Notes: generated from the letters alone by a model not told the origin. Positions 1-8,249 are shown, counted from the stretch's first letter. The stretch: 64,000 nucleotides of DNA from Desulfovibrio sp. ZJ209 (GCF_011039135.1 NZ_JAAKEJ010000001.1:434001-498000); one strand, 5' to 3'. Numbers and translations are program-made.

Positions 1-1284
1 ATGAGCGATCGCGCGGCCTTCCTCGACCTGCTCCACCGCGAGGTGGTGCCGGCGCTCGGCTGCACCGAGCCCATCGCCGTGGCCCTGACGGCGGCGCGCG
101 CCGCCGAGGCCCTGGGCACGACGCCCGAGCGGCTCGATGTGGCCGTGAGCGCCAACCTGCTCAAGAACGGCATGGGCGTCATGGTGCCGGGCACCGGCGA
201 AATGGGCCTCGGCATCGCGGCCGCGGCCGGCGCCCTCGGCGGCAGGAGCGAATTCGGGCTGGAGTGCCTGCGCGACCTCTCCCCGGAGCAGGCGCGGCGG
301 GCCAAGACCCTCTTGGCGGACGGCAAGGTGGAGCTGCACCTGCCGGCCGACAACGAGCTTTTGCTCTACTGCAAGGTGGTCGCCCACGGCGGCGGCCATA
401 CCGGCACGGCGGAACTCAGGGATTCGCACGCCAATATTACCAATGTCTGGCGCGATGACGAGCTCGTCTTCTCGGCCGGCCGGGCGGAGACGGCGGAAGG
501 GGAGAGTGCGGCGGAAGAGTGGCCGCTCAGCCTCGCGGCCATCCATGACTTCGCCACCACCACGCCGCTCCCCGAGATCGCCTTCATCCTCGAGGCCGCG
601 CACATGAACCGCACCGTGGCGGAGGAGGGGCTTTCGCGCCAGTACGGGCTCGCCGTGGGCAAGAACATGGACGCGCAGGTGCGCCGCCACATCTTGGCCG
701 ACGACATGCCCACCTTCGCGGTGAAGCTCACGGCGGCCGCGGCGGACGCGCGCATGGCCGGCGTCATGATGCCTGTCATGAGCAATTCGGGCAGCGGCAA
801 CCAGGGCATCACCTGCACCATGCCCGTGGTGGCCTGCGCCATCAGGATGGAAAAGAGCGACGAGGAGCTGGCGCGCGCCCTCATCATGAGCCACCTGACG
901 GCCATCCACATCAAGCACCACCTGGGGCGTCTCTCGGCGCATTGCGGGGCCATGGTGGCCGGCACGGCCGCGGCCTGCGGCATCACACTCCTCATGGGAG
1001 GCGGCTTGCGCGAAATGGAAATGACCGTGCGCAACATGGTGGGCAATGTGGCGGGCATGATCTGCGACGGCGCCAAGAGCTCCTGCGCGCTCAAGGTGGC
1101 CTCGGCCGTGGGCGCGGGCATCCAGGCGGCCATGCTGGCCCTGGAGGGCTCGGCCGTGCCCGGCAACGAGGGCATCGTCTCCGAAGACATCGAGGCCTGC
1201 ATCGCCAACCTCGGGCGCCTCGGTTCCACGGGCATGCGCGAGACGGACAAGGTCATCCTCGACATCATGCTGCACAAGCAATGA
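1..1284 (+). CDS. L-cysteine desulfidase-like protein (CyuA/YhaM, UPF0597 family)
   Basis: 427 aa, the usual length for the serine-dehydratase-alpha-like UPF0597 family, whose characterised members split L-cysteine to pyruvate, ammonia and sulfide using a 4Fe-4S cluster. The N-terminal signature GCTEPIA (Cys21), the SNSGSGNQG loop (about 261-269) followed by Cys272, and the C-terminal pair Cys355/Cys362 (C-x6-C) match the four cluster cysteines known in the archaeal desulfidase. The ATG lies exactly at the first base of the window and matches normal family N-termini, so the gene looks complete, but its ribosome site and promoter are outside the window. A strong terminator follows within 60 bp, so it is the last gene of its transcript. 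Substrate (cysteine or serine) cannot be fixed from sequence. Cytosolic. Confidence 0.88.
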   Translation: MSDRAAFLDLLHREVVPALGCTEPIAVALTAARAAEALGTTPERLDVAVSANLLKNGMGVMVPGTGEMGLGIAAAAGALGGRSEFGLECLRDLSPEQARRAKTLLADGKVELHLPADNELLLYCKVVAHGGGHTGTAELRDSHANITNVWRDDELVFSAGRAETAEGESAAEEWPLSLAAIHDFATTTPLPEIAFILEAAHMNRTVAEEGLSRQYGLAVGKNMDAQVRRHILADDMPTFAVKLTAAAADARMAGVMMPVMSNSGSGNQGITCTMPVVACAIRMEKSDEELARALIMSHLTAIHIKHHLGRLSAHCGAMVAGTAAACGITLLMGGGLREMEMTVRNMVGNVAGMICDGAKSSCALKVASAVGAGIQAAMLALEGSAVPGNEGIVSEDIEACIANLGRLGSTGMRETDKVILDIMLHKQ

Positions 1285-1312
1285 CGCGGCCGACATGATG
1301 CCCTGAAACAGG

Positions 1313-1337
1313 AAAGGCCCCGCTTCGGGGCCTTTTT
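1313..1337 (+). terminator. Rho-independent terminator after the desulfidase gene
   Basis: GC-rich stem AAGGCCCCG / CGGGGCCTT with a 2-3 nt loop, running directly into a T tract at 1333-1337. It separates the desulfidase gene from the methylglyoxal synthase gene. Confidence 0.9.
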
Positions 1338-1484
1338 GGAGAAGCGCGGAGACTTTTCGGCGTCCGCTGCCCCGGAGGCCACCCATCATGCGCCGCAAGG
1401 CGTGAGGGCAGGCAGCCCTTACCTCTGGGTGGGCCGCATGGCCCGGGCATGGCGCAACGCTGCAGCGGGCTCGCCCCGGCGCTC

Positions 1485-1512
1485 TTGCCAAAATACACCA
1501 ATCGACTACACT
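1485..1512 (+). promoter_or_regulatory. Candidate sigma-70 promoter for methylglyoxal synthase
   Basis: TTGCCA (1485-1490), 16-bp spacer, TACACT (1507-1512), about 80 bp before the mgsA start. The -35 box TTGCCA is mirrored by TGGCAA just downstream at about 1516-1521, giving a spaced inverted repeat that could be an operator. Inferred from sequence only. Confidence 0.5.
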
Positions 1513-1593
1513 CTCTGGCAAAAGTGCGGGAAACCGTCGTTACGCCCGCAACTTTCGGGGCTTAAGCCTGCCCGCTTTCCTTGGAGGCACAAC

Positions 1594-2031
1594 ATGGCAA
1601 GACACGTCGCCGGGGCCAAGCGCATCGCGCTCATCGCCCATGACAACATGAAGGCCGGGCTCATCGACTGGTGCCGGGAGCACAAGGCCGCGCTCGAAGG
1701 CCACGAGCTCTGTGGCACGGGCACGACCTCGCGGCTCATCAGGGAGGCCACGGGGCTGCACGTCAAGTCCTTCCTGAGCGGCCCCCTTGGGGGCGACCAG
1801 CAGGTCGGCGCGACGCTCGCCGAGGGGCGCCTCGACATGGTCATCTTCTTTTCTGACCCGCTCACCGCGCAGCCCCATGACCCCGACGTGAAGGCACTTT
1901 TGCGCATCGCGCAGGTGTATGACGTGCCCATCGCGCTCAACCGCTCCAGCGCGGATTTTTTCGTGACATCGCCGTTTTTCGCCAAGGAATACAGCTACGA
2001 GCCGCATATTGTGGACGGCCGGCGCCCCTAG
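1594..2031 (+). CDS. mgsA: Methylglyoxal synthase
   Basis: 145 aa. Converts dihydroxyacetone phosphate to methylglyoxal and phosphate, a bypass that relieves phosphosugar stress. The family residues are visible: H16-D17 in ALIAHDN, the phosphate/active-site segment GPLGGDQQ with Asp68 (equivalent to the catalytic Asp71 of E. coli), and H95-D96-P-D98 (equivalent to His98/Asp101). The ATG at 1594 is chosen because TTGGAGG lies 6 bp upstream and the family N-terminus begins here; the open frame extends much further upstream without homology. It sits alone between a terminator and a lipoprotein gene. Confidence 0.95.
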   Translation: MARHVAGAKRIALIAHDNMKAGLIDWCREHKAALEGHELCGTGTTSRLIREATGLHVKSFLSGPLGGDQQVGATLAEGRLDMVIFFSDPLTAQPHDPDVKALLRIAQVYDVPIALNRSSADFFVTSPFFAKEYSYEPHIVDGRRP

Positions 2032-2081
2032 GCCCGCGCCCTTTCGCATGAAGACGCCCCCCGGGGCGCGAGGCTGCACAG

Positions 2082-2810
2082 ATGAGAAAATTCGCCGCTT
2101 GCGCGTTGCTGGCGCTGCTGCTCGCCGCCTGTGCGGAAACGCCGGACGGCACCATCGTGCTCAACGAGGAGACGGTGGAAAATTTCTTTGAAGGCGGGGC
2201 GCTCAAGGCATGGGCCCCCCCGTCGGACCTCAACCTCGTCATGGACCAGCCGGTGACGCGGGCCGACATCCCGCCGGTGCCCGCGGGCGAGGTGCGCCTC
2301 TGCGGCACGCTGGACTCCGCAGGCCGCTACACCACCACGGCGCCCCCCCAGGCCGACTTTCCCGGGGCTTCGCAGCGGGGCTCGACCTTCAGCAACAGCG
2401 TCTACGGGATGCTCGGCGATGCCGGTACCGGCGGCAATGCTTGGTTTTATGCGGATATCGACCCCGCCAGCGGGCAGGTAACCGACGCCCGGGCCTACCT
2501 GTACGGCTTCAATGGCGGCGTCTGCGACCTGCGCGAGAGCGCCGGCGGTTCCTGGGGCGAGGTGGGGCAGGAGGGCTTTCTGCTCACCATTGACGGCTAT
2601 TGCTCCTTCCCGGCCGAATCGGGCTCCACGGCGGCGTATGCGCTGGTCATCAAGGGGCACGGCAATGTGCTCACCAAGCCAGCGCCGGCCACCCTGCCTG
2701 TCAACTATATCGTTGACAATAACGGCAAATTTCAGGCTATCCCGGCCGACCCGCGTAACTATTGGGAAATTTATGACTATGGTACGGGGCGCGCCCGCGT
2801 GGAGCGCTGA
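2082..2810 (+). CDS. Lipoprotein of unknown function
   Basis: 242 aa. The N-terminus is a lipoprotein signal peptide: Lys/Arg, then a leucine/alanine-rich core, and a lipobox LAAC with Cys17 as the lipid-anchored residue. The mature part is acidic and rich in Gly, Tyr and Pro; it contains four further cysteines in two clusters (about residues 75 and 150-180) that could form periplasmic disulfides. I recognise no catalytic domain. It starts 50 bp after mgsA and may be cotranscribed with it. Function unknown; envelope location is the supported part. Confidence 0.75.
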   Translation: MRKFAACALLALLLAACAETPDGTIVLNEETVENFFEGGALKAWAPPSDLNLVMDQPVTRADIPPVPAGEVRLCGTLDSAGRYTTTAPPQADFPGASQRGSTFSNSVYGMLGDAGTGGNAWFYADIDPASGQVTDARAYLYGFNGGVCDLRESAGGSWGEVGQEGFLLTIDGYCSFPAESGSTAAYALVIKGHGNVLTKPAPATLPVNYIVDNNGKFQAIPADPRNYWEIYDYGTGRARVER

Positions 2811-2925
2811 GGGAGCGGCGCAGGGGCGAATGGCGCGACGCCAGCGCGCGGAATACACGCCGGTCGCGAGAGGAAAGACATTTTTGGCCGCGCCCTGAGG
2901 GGCGCCTGGCCGGCAAGAGCCGCTG

Positions 2926-2970
2926 AAACAGGCCGAAATCACGGGGAAGCGTGGTTTCGGCCTGTTTTTT
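2926..2970 (+). terminator. Strong Rho-independent terminator after the lipoprotein gene
   Basis: Long stem pairing AAACAGGCCGAAATCACG with CGTGGTTTCGGCCTGTTT, 6-nt loop, then a T run. The arms carry A and T runs on both sides, so it can also serve the converging EthD-like gene. The rest of 2811-3113 shows no gene. Confidence 0.9.
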
Positions 2971-3113
2971 GCGTGCACAATCGGCATGCCGGGCACAAAG
3001 GCGCATGCGCCGGGGCAGCCTTTTCGCGGCGCGTGTGCCCCGACGCTGCCGAGATTTCTTCCTCTCGCCGCAGGGAGTTTTTTCCGCTCCCCGCACCGCT
3101 GGATGCAGCGGCA

Positions 3114-3428
3114 TCAGCCCTCCATGGGGCTCACGATACCGGCCTGCATGGGGAGGTCGGTAAAGTTCGGGATGTCGTCCAGCAGCGCCTTTGTGCCGGG
3201 GGCGGCAAAGGCCGCCTCCATCGCCGCCTTGTCCCGAAACACGCACTGGCTGATGCAGACCGTGCCCGTGGCCCCGCTTTCGACGCCCGGGAAAAAGGGC
3301 CTGATGTCGAGCAGGCCGAAGGGCTCCCACACCTTGCGCACATGCGGGATATGGTTGTTGCAATAATAGTCGCGGTCAAAACGGTCTTTTGCTGTGCCGT
3401 CATACGAGATAATCACCTTGAAGACCAT
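3114..3428 (-). CDS. EthD-family protein
   Basis: 104 aa, a small ferredoxin-like alpha/beta barrel protein of the EthD family. The family segment near residues 12-30 (DRDYYCNNHIPHVRKVW, with the D-x-Y-x-x-H-x-P pattern) and the C-terminal FTDLP motif are visible. The ATG at 3428 has AAAGGAGGA 5-7 bp upstream, so this start is preferred over the longer open frame. EthD-like proteins often accompany oxidative degradation or electrophile-response genes; here the next genes upstream on the same strand are a DsbA-like protein and an FMN reductase, spaced closely enough for an operon. Biochemical role unknown. Confidence 0.75.
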   Translation of the reverse strand: MVFKVIISYDGTAKDRFDRDYYCNNHIPHVRKVWEPFGLLDIRPFFPGVESGATGTVCISQCVFRDKAAMEAAFAAPGTKALLDDIPNFTDLPMQAGIVSPMEG

Positions 3429-3448
3429 GCCGTCCTCCTTTGCGTTGT

Positions 3449-4162
3449 TTATCTTCTGCGCAACGAGCAGCCGTTGTGGCGGGAGCAAAAGGCCGATTCC
3501 TCCAGCGGCACGCCGAGGTCGCGCATGGCATCGGCGAGGCGCGCGGCAACGGTCTCATAATGCACGAAGCCGCGGGAAACGGCGTCATACCTGTCGCCGC
3601 GCACGAGCAACACACTGGGGTAGGAGGTGATCTCGCCCATGAGCTCCGCCGCCATTTCAAGGTTTCTTTCCGTGGCGGCGAGGGCCGCCGGCTGGTCGAG
3701 GGCCGAGGCGAAGTGGGCCGGGTCGATGCCCCAATGCCCGGCTATCTCGGCAAGTGCCGCCTCCGTGAACATGTCGCGGCCCTGGCCGTAGAAGAGTTCC
3801 TCCAGCTCAAAGAGCTGCTCGAGCTCATGGCCCGGCGCCATTTTTTTCAGCACGGCAAGTATCTCATCCGCGCCCGGGGAATACAGGCGAACCACCCGGG
3901 CGGTCTCCACGGCGCTGATGGCGCCCGCCAGGGAACGCCCCGAGGCATGCTCGACCTCATGCCAGAAGTCCACGAGTCCCGGGGACTGGGCGGCGTCTTC
4001 CGCCAGTGTCATGGGGCGCGAGATGAGGTTGCCGCCGAGCACGCGCACCGGGATGTCGGGATTCTCCCCGGCAAGGTTCTTCATCACCGGCGCAAAGGCA
4101 TAGCACCAGGGGCAAAATACATCGGCGATATAGATGAAATACGTTCCTTCCGTCTCTTTCAC
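3449..4162 (-). CDS. DsbA/FrnE-like thioredoxin-fold protein
   Basis: 237 aa from a GTG start at 4162, which has GAAGGAG about 7 bp upstream. The N-terminus has no signal peptide and leads into FIYIADVFCPWCYAF, giving a CPWC redox active site (Cys17/Cys20). The helical insertion and the later SYPSVLLV strand, with a cis-Pro-like position, fit the DsbA/2-hydroxychromene isomerase/FrnE group of cytosolic thiol oxidoreductases. It lies 20 bp upstream of the EthD-like gene and 20 bp downstream of the FMN reductase gene, suggesting one transcript. Three further cysteines and histidines near the C-terminus (FCSRHNGCS) could bind metal. Substrate unknown. Confidence 0.8.
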   Translation of the reverse strand: MKETEGTYFIYIADVFCPWCYAFAPVMKNLAGENPDIPVRVLGGNLISRPMTLAEDAAQSPGLVDFWHEVEHASGRSLAGAISAVETARVVRLYSPGADEILAVLKKMAPGHELEQLFELEELFYGQGRDMFTEAALAEIAGHWGIDPAHFASALDQPAALAATERNLEMAAELMGEITSYPSVLLVRGDRYDAVSRGFVHYETVAARLADAMRDLGVPLEESAFCSRHNGCSLRRR

Positions 4163-4181
4163 GGCATGCTCCTTCTCCCTG

Positions 4182-4712
4182 TCACAGGCTTTTTGCGAAC
4201 TCATATATCTGGTGGGGATAGTCCGTCTCCTCCACCTCGCCTTCCGCATTCACGCCGCCGGCCAGCAGGATGCCCCTGTCCGCCCAGCGGAGATAGGCGA
4301 GCATGTTCTTGTAACTTTCAACGATGCCGGACGCCTTGCGAAGGTCGGTGGTCCAGAAAGTGGCGATGAGGGCCGCCTGCTTGCCGCCCATGATCCGCTG
4401 GTCGATGGCGTAGAAGCGGTCGATGACGGCCCGAAGCTGCGACGACATGCCGAAATAGTACATGGGGGTGGAAAAGAGCACCATGTCCGCTTCGATGAGC
4501 GGTTGGCGCAAGGGAGTAAAATCATCATCGAAGATACAGGGGCCGTTCATGCCGCACTGGTCGCAGCCGATACAGCCATGGACCTTTCTGTGGCCCGCAT
4601 CGAACCTGAAAATGGTGTGCCCTGCTTCTTCCACGCCTTTCTGGAAATGGTCCGCAAGAATGCCGGAATTGCTCTTCGGCCTGTGGCTTCCTGTCAGGAT
4701 AACGATATTCAC
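4182..4712 (-). CDS. NAD(P)H-dependent FMN reductase / iron-sulfur flavoprotein-like
   Basis: About 176 aa, flavodoxin-like. The N-terminal ILTGSHRPKSNS is the FMN phosphate loop and TPMYYFGMSSQL is the isoalloxazine-binding segment of the NADPH-dependent FMN reductase family. Between them is C-x2-C-x2-C-x5-C (CIGCDQCGMNGPC), the cysteine spacing of the iron-sulfur flavoprotein (Isf) compact cluster motif, so a 4Fe-4S cluster is possible. Two in-frame GTG codons compete (4718 and 4712); 4712 is preferred because the AAGGGGG site is then 6 bp away. First gene of a three-gene minus-strand set, divergent from the cupin gene. Confidence 0.82.
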   Translation of the reverse strand: MNIVILTGSHRPKSNSGILADHFQKGVEEAGHTIFRFDAGHRKVHGCIGCDQCGMNGPCIFDDDFTPLRQPLIEADMVLFSTPMYYFGMSSQLRAVIDRFYAIDQRIMGGKQAALIATFWTTDLRKASGIVESYKNMLAYLRWADRGILLAGGVNAEGEVEETDYPHQIYEFAKSL

Positions 4713-4779
4713 GAACACCCCCCTTGCAGCGGCTTCACGCTTTTACCTTATCCATCGCTTCCCGCAAAAAATCAACCAG

Positions 4780-4793
4780 TTACTTTTTTGTAA
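4780..4793. promoter_or_regulatory. Candidate HxlR-family operator
   Basis: Inverted repeat TTAC-TTTTTT-GTAA (GTTAC...GTAAG) in the divergent region between the FMN reductase and cupin genes. The spacing resembles sites known for HxlR/DUF24 regulators, and an HxlR gene lies in the plus-strand operon. The link is inferred. Confidence 0.45.
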
Positions 4794-4809
4794 GCAGTTG
4801 GCGCGCGCA

Positions 4810-4838
4810 TTGACACCAAGGCCCCGGGTGGCTAGAAA
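4810..4838 (+). promoter_or_regulatory. Candidate sigma-70 promoter for the cupin-hxlR operon
   Basis: Perfect -35 TTGACA (4810-4815), 17-bp spacer, TAGAAA (4833-4838). The ribosome site AAGGAG of the cupin gene follows at about 4860. The putative HxlR site lies immediately upstream. Confidence 0.6.
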
Positions 4839-4873
4839 ATAAAAACTGTATACGCAAAAAAGGAGTTTTGTTT

Positions 4874-5260
4874 ATGGCCACTACAGCGGGCAGGTTTGCG
4901 GAGCTTGCTTCCAGCGGCATCACTGCGGAATGCCTCGTTGAGACTGAAAGCGCATGGAACGGCTCCCCACTGCCGGGCTATCCCGTCGGAAAGCCCCTGC
5001 TCTCTATCTACAAGTATGTGTTCCCGCCGCATACGGTGACGGCGGATCACTATCATAAAATCATCAATTGCGGCGTCGTCACGAGCGGAGAGCTCACCCT
5101 CGTCTGCAAAGACGGCAGGGAAAAGACCGTACATGCCGGCGAGGCGGTGGTGGAGATAGGCGGCGAAGTCCATCACGGAGAAAACCGCGGCGACGTACCT
5201 TGTGAAGTGATCATGTTCTATGCCGGGGACGGAAAAACGCCCTTTTCCTTCCCGGCATGA
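4874..5260 (+). CDS. Cupin-domain protein
   Basis: 128 aa single-domain cupin. The first cupin motif is seen as HYHKIINCGVVTSGELTL and the second as the EIGGEVHHGEN region, with His residues placed to bind a metal. Start: ATG at 4874 with AAGGAG 8 bp upstream; an in-frame TTG six bases earlier is less likely. Its stop overlaps the next open frame by ATGA, so it is cotranscribed with the HxlR regulator. Cupins beside HxlR genes are commonly quinone or electrophile dioxygenase-like proteins, but the substrate here is not known. Confidence 0.8.
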   Translation: MATTAGRFAELASSGITAECLVETESAWNGSPLPGYPVGKPLLSIYKYVFPPHTVTADHYHKIINCGVVTSGELTLVCKDGREKTVHAGEAVVEIGGEVHHGENRGDVPCEVIMFYAGDGKTPFSFPA

Positions 5261-5292
5261 CACAAGCTGCGTTCAAAACGGGGAAGAGACAG

Positions 5293-5619
5293 ATGAAAGC
5301 AAAGAAAGAATTGCCGGAATGCCCGGTGGCGACCACGGTGAGCCTCATCGGCAATAAATGGAAACTTTTGATTTTGCGCAACATCCTCACCGGGCCCCAA
5401 AGGTTCGGGGAACTCCTGAAAGGCCTTGAAGGCATCAATCCCAAGGTCCTGACGGAAAACCTGAAGCAGATGGAGGCCGACGGCCTGGTGCTGCGCACCA
5501 TCTATGAGGAGACGCCGCCCAAGGTCGAGTACCGCCTGAGCGAACTCGGCGAGAGCATGCGCCCCATCATCGCCGAACTGGAGCAATGGGGGCGGCACTA
5601 CAAGGCCATGATGGGCTGA
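5293..5619 (+). CDS. HxlR-family (DUF24) transcriptional regulator
   Basis: About 108 aa winged-helix regulator. The signature CPVATTVSLIGNKWKLLILR, the recognition region RFGELLKGLEGINPKVLTENLKQ and the wing around YEETPPKVEYRLSELG are classic HxlR. The N-terminal Cys (residue 10 in ELPECPV) is the conserved redox/electrophile-sensing cysteine of family members such as YodB. I chose ATG 5293 because homologues begin with MK-x-KKELPECP and GGGAAGAG lies just upstream; an ATG at 5257 overlapping the cupin stop is the alternative. Likely represses or activates its own operon and the divergent FMN reductase set. Confidence 0.9.
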   Translation: MKAKKELPECPVATTVSLIGNKWKLLILRNILTGPQRFGELLKGLEGINPKVLTENLKQMEADGLVLRTIYEETPPKVEYRLSELGESMRPIIAELEQWGRHYKAMMG

Positions 5620-5792
5620 GGGCGCCCTCCACGATACCGTCGCGGTGAGCTGGAGTTTTCAGGACCACATGAGTGTCTCTCTGAAAGCGAAAAGAAACGG
5701 CCTGCATCGGAATTTTTAAAAACACCATGCCGAGGGGCAGTTGCAGCACAGCGGCTGCCGTGGACAGCCTTAATGAGGAAGGAGGTCACAGG

Positions 5793-6371
5793 ATGGATAT
5801 GCTTGCATTGATCAGGAGGCGCCGGTCCATACGGAAGTACACGCCAGAGCAGATTTCCGGGGCTGACCTTGAAAAAATCATTGAAGCCGGGCTTTTCGCG
5901 CCCAATGCCGGCGGGCGGCAAAGCCCGTACATCGTCGCCATCCATGACGCTGAGCTGGCAGCGCGCGTCGGCAGGCTGAACATGGCGACCTTTGACCGGA
6001 AAAACCTGGCCGGCATGCATGTGTCCAGCGAACAGCCGAGCGTCATTGACGACCCGGCCATCAAGAATGCGTTTTACGGCGCTCCAACGGTCTGCGCCAT
6101 CTTCGCGCCCGAAGATTTCCCCTATGGCATCCCGGACGCCTATTGCTGCGCCGAAAACATGGTGCTCATGGCGTCTTCGCTCGGCATCGCCTCCTGCCTC
6201 GTGGCGCGCGGGCAGGAGACTTTCGCCATGCCCGAAGGCCGGGAGCTTGCAAAGGCGTGGGGCGTGCCCGAGGGCTATGCGGGCTGCTGCTTCGTGCTGC
6301 TCGGCTCTTGCCGGGGCGACTATCCCCATGAAAAACCCAGGAAGCCGGGCAGATACACCATCATCGGCTGA
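5793..6371 (+). CDS. Nitroreductase-family FMN protein
   Basis: 192 aa. The N-terminal RRRRSIRKYTPEQIS, with the basic FMN-phosphate residues, the GLFAPNAGGRQSPY segment and the C-terminal basic tail fit the nitroreductase fold, which binds FMN as a dimer and reduces nitro compounds, quinones or flavins with NAD(P)H. ATG 5793 is supported by GGAAGGAGG about 7 bp upstream; the open frame upstream has no homology. It follows the HxlR gene after 173 bp, on the same strand, and fits a quinone/electrophile-stress set. Two adjacent cysteines (CC) occur twice in the C-terminal half. Specific substrate unknown. Confidence 0.88.
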   Translation: MDMLALIRRRRSIRKYTPEQISGADLEKIIEAGLFAPNAGGRQSPYIVAIHDAELAARVGRLNMATFDRKNLAGMHVSSEQPSVIDDPAIKNAFYGAPTVCAIFAPEDFPYGIPDAYCCAENMVLMASSLGIASCLVARGQETFAMPEGRELAKAWGVPEGYAGCCFVLLGSCRGDYPHEKPRKPGRYTIIG

Positions 6372-6420
6372 GCGCGCCCATCTGCCTCGCGGGGAAACGG
6401 CGCCGGGTGGGTTGCGGCCG

Positions 6421-6483
6421 GCCGGGACCTCTCCCGGCGAGGCACGTGCGCTGTGGTGAAGCGCTGGGGTGGGGCACCCCAGC
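6421..6483. terminator. Tandem GC hairpins between converging genes
   Basis: Two perfect hairpins lie between the nitroreductase and the DMT exporter: GCCGGGA-cctc-TCCCGGC (6421-6438) and GCTGGGGTG-ggg-CACCCCAGC (6463-6483). Neither has a T tract, so intrinsic termination is not certain; transcript-end stabilisation is equally possible. Confidence 0.45.
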
Positions 6484-6503
6484 CGCCTGCATGGGCGCCG
6501 TTT

Positions 6504-7421
6504 TCACGCGCCCACCGGTCGCCCGGCTGTGCGCAAGGCAAGCCAGATGCCCGCGAGGATCATCAGGCCGCAGACCACGAGGCGAGGCGAAATGGCCTCC
6601 CCCAGGAGTACAAGGCCTAGGACAGCGGTTATGGGTGGCACGGCGAGCTGGCTTGCGGATGACCCCATCACGCTGAGCCTGGGCTGCACCACATACCACA
6701 CCGTATAGCCAAGGGCCGAAGTACCCGCGCCGGAGGCGATGGCGTAGAGCAGGGCGCGTTCTTCGAGGCCCGTGCGGGAGCCTGCCTCGTTCATCAGCGA
6801 AAGCAGCAGCACGCCCGCGGCCGGCAGGGAGGCGCGGAGAAAGTTCCCCGCCGTGGCCAGCCCCGGGTCGGCAACGGCCCTGCCGGCCATGGTGTAGGCG
6901 CCCCACGAGAGCCCCGCCAGGGCGATGAGCAGGGCATTGATAAATGGCGGCGAGCTGAGACCGGGCGCGAGCAGCAGGGCAAGCCCCGCAAAAGCGAGCG
7001 CAAGCCCCGCAAGTTGCCGCCTGCCCGGCCTGAGCCCGCAATAAACGCCCCAACCGATCATGCTGACCTGGATGGCGGAATTTTGGATCAGCGTGCCCGT
7101 TGCCGAGGGCATGGCCACATAGCCGCAGGCGAAACAGAGCATATAGCAGAACAGAAAGATGGCGCATGGCCATGAGCTTTGGGCCATGAGCTCCCGCCAG
7201 AGCCCCACGGCCCCCCCGGGCCGGGCAAAAGCCCAGATGGCGAAAAGCATGGCCGCCCCCGAGAAGCAGCGCACCGCCACAAAGCGCAGCGGGTCCATGC
7301 CGCAGGCCGCAAGGGCGGAGCGGCAGAGGATGGCATTGAGGGAGAAGCAAAAAAAACAGAACAGCGTCAGGAGCGCGATGAGGATACCGCCTCCCGGGCG
7401 TGCAAAATACCGCGTCAGCAT
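6504..7421 (-). CDS. DMT-superfamily (EamA) transporter
   Basis: 305 aa, ten predicted hydrophobic helices arranged as two EamA repeats (roughly residues 10-140 and 150-290), the layout of drug/metabolite exporters such as RhaT/YdcZ relatives. Helix pairs such as ILIALLTLFCFFCFSLNAIL and GLALAFAGLALLLAPGL are visible, with the second-repeat landmark near SWGAYTMAGR. ATG 7421 (protein starting with LTRYFARPGG) gives the normal family length; a longer frame upstream is arginine- and proline-rich and not homologous. Converges with the nitroreductase gene. Inner-membrane; substrate not predictable. Confidence 0.82.
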   Translation of the reverse strand: MLTRYFARPGGGILIALLTLFCFFCFSLNAILCRSALAACGMDPLRFVAVRCFSGAAMLFAIWAFARPGGAVGLWRELMAQSSWPCAIFLFCYMLCFACGYVAMPSATGTLIQNSAIQVSMIGWGVYCGLRPGRRQLAGLALAFAGLALLLAPGLSSPPFINALLIALAGLSWGAYTMAGRAVADPGLATAGNFLRASLPAAGVLLLSLMNEAGSRTGLEERALLYAIASGAGTSALGYTVWYVVQPRLSVMGSSASQLAVPPITAVLGLVLLGEAISPRLVVCGLMILAGIWLALRTAGRPVGA

Positions 7422-8031
7422 GGGCAAAGCATCCTCGTGGAATTTTCGCGCAACTCTCGGCAAGGATACCGTACGCGACGGCTGCAACGCAAGACGGACG
7501 AGGTGCCGGGACAACGCCATGTTTTCCGCTTCCCCAGCCCCTAACAGGCACTCCAGCGGCCCCAGAATCCCCCCGGGAAGCAGGGAAGGGAGGAGGTGCG
7601 GCCCAAGCGGTCGATGGGCCCTCCACAATTCGAGGCGGCGGCCCGTGTGCTCCTGCACCTTTTTGGCGGCGCGAGTACCGTGCGGGCCGTTGGGACGCAA
7701 GGCTGCGGCAATGTGCCCGGGCATGGCGCCTCGATGTTATCGGGGCATCGGGGCCGCATCCCGCCGTGCGCGCAGGAGCGCCCAAAACCTTTGGGCGCGG
7801 GGTTTCACCGCGTATTAAACTCACCGTTTCTGCCAAAAAGCTCCTTGCCCCTTATCCTCCCGAAAGTTCCGGCCGATACGGTGTTTGCCCCTCCACCCGG
7901 CGCCGCTCCGGGGGGCCTGCGTCTCCTTTGACGGGGGGCGGCGCGCAGGATATAAAGGCCAAGAACCGCCATGGCGTATTGGGGCAGGGAGAGCATGGAA
8001 AGCGTTTGGGGCAAATGCGGGCGCAGAAACG
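7422..8031. other. 610-bp intergenic region without a supported gene
   Basis: Between the DMT exporter start and the tRNA-Lys terminator. Open frames here are arginine/proline/alanine-rich, lack ribosome sites or overlap the tRNA, and look like chance GC-rich frames. One clear structure is a perfect 9-bp hairpin GCGCCCAAA-acc-TTTGGGCGC at 7778-7798 without a T tract. The exporter promoter must lie here but no good match was found. Confidence 0.5.
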
Positions 8032-8053
8032 GAAAAAGCCCCCGCGGGGCTTC
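8032..8053 (-). terminator. Terminator of tRNA-Lys
   Basis: Read on the minus strand, AGCCCC-gc-GGGGGCT is followed by a T run, starting about 20 bp beyond the tRNA 3' end. Confidence 0.8.
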
Positions 8054-8072
8054 CCGCAAGGGCTTGAAAAGC

Positions 8073-8148
<76 letters not shown>

Positions 8149-8159
8149 GAACAAAAAGC

Positions 8160-8188
8160 AGCTTATTCAGCTGTCGCGGACTTGTCAA
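8160..8188 (-). promoter_or_regulatory. Promoter of tRNA-Lys
   Basis: On the minus strand: TTGACA, exact 17-bp spacer, TAAGCT, ending 11 bp before the tRNA 5' end. The perfect -35 box and the spacing fit a strong stable-RNA promoter. Confidence 0.75.
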
Positions 8189-8249
8189 ATGTTTTTTTCG
8201 CCATTCTGAAAAAAGCAGTCTCCGCCGGCAGCAGACGATTTTTTGGGCT

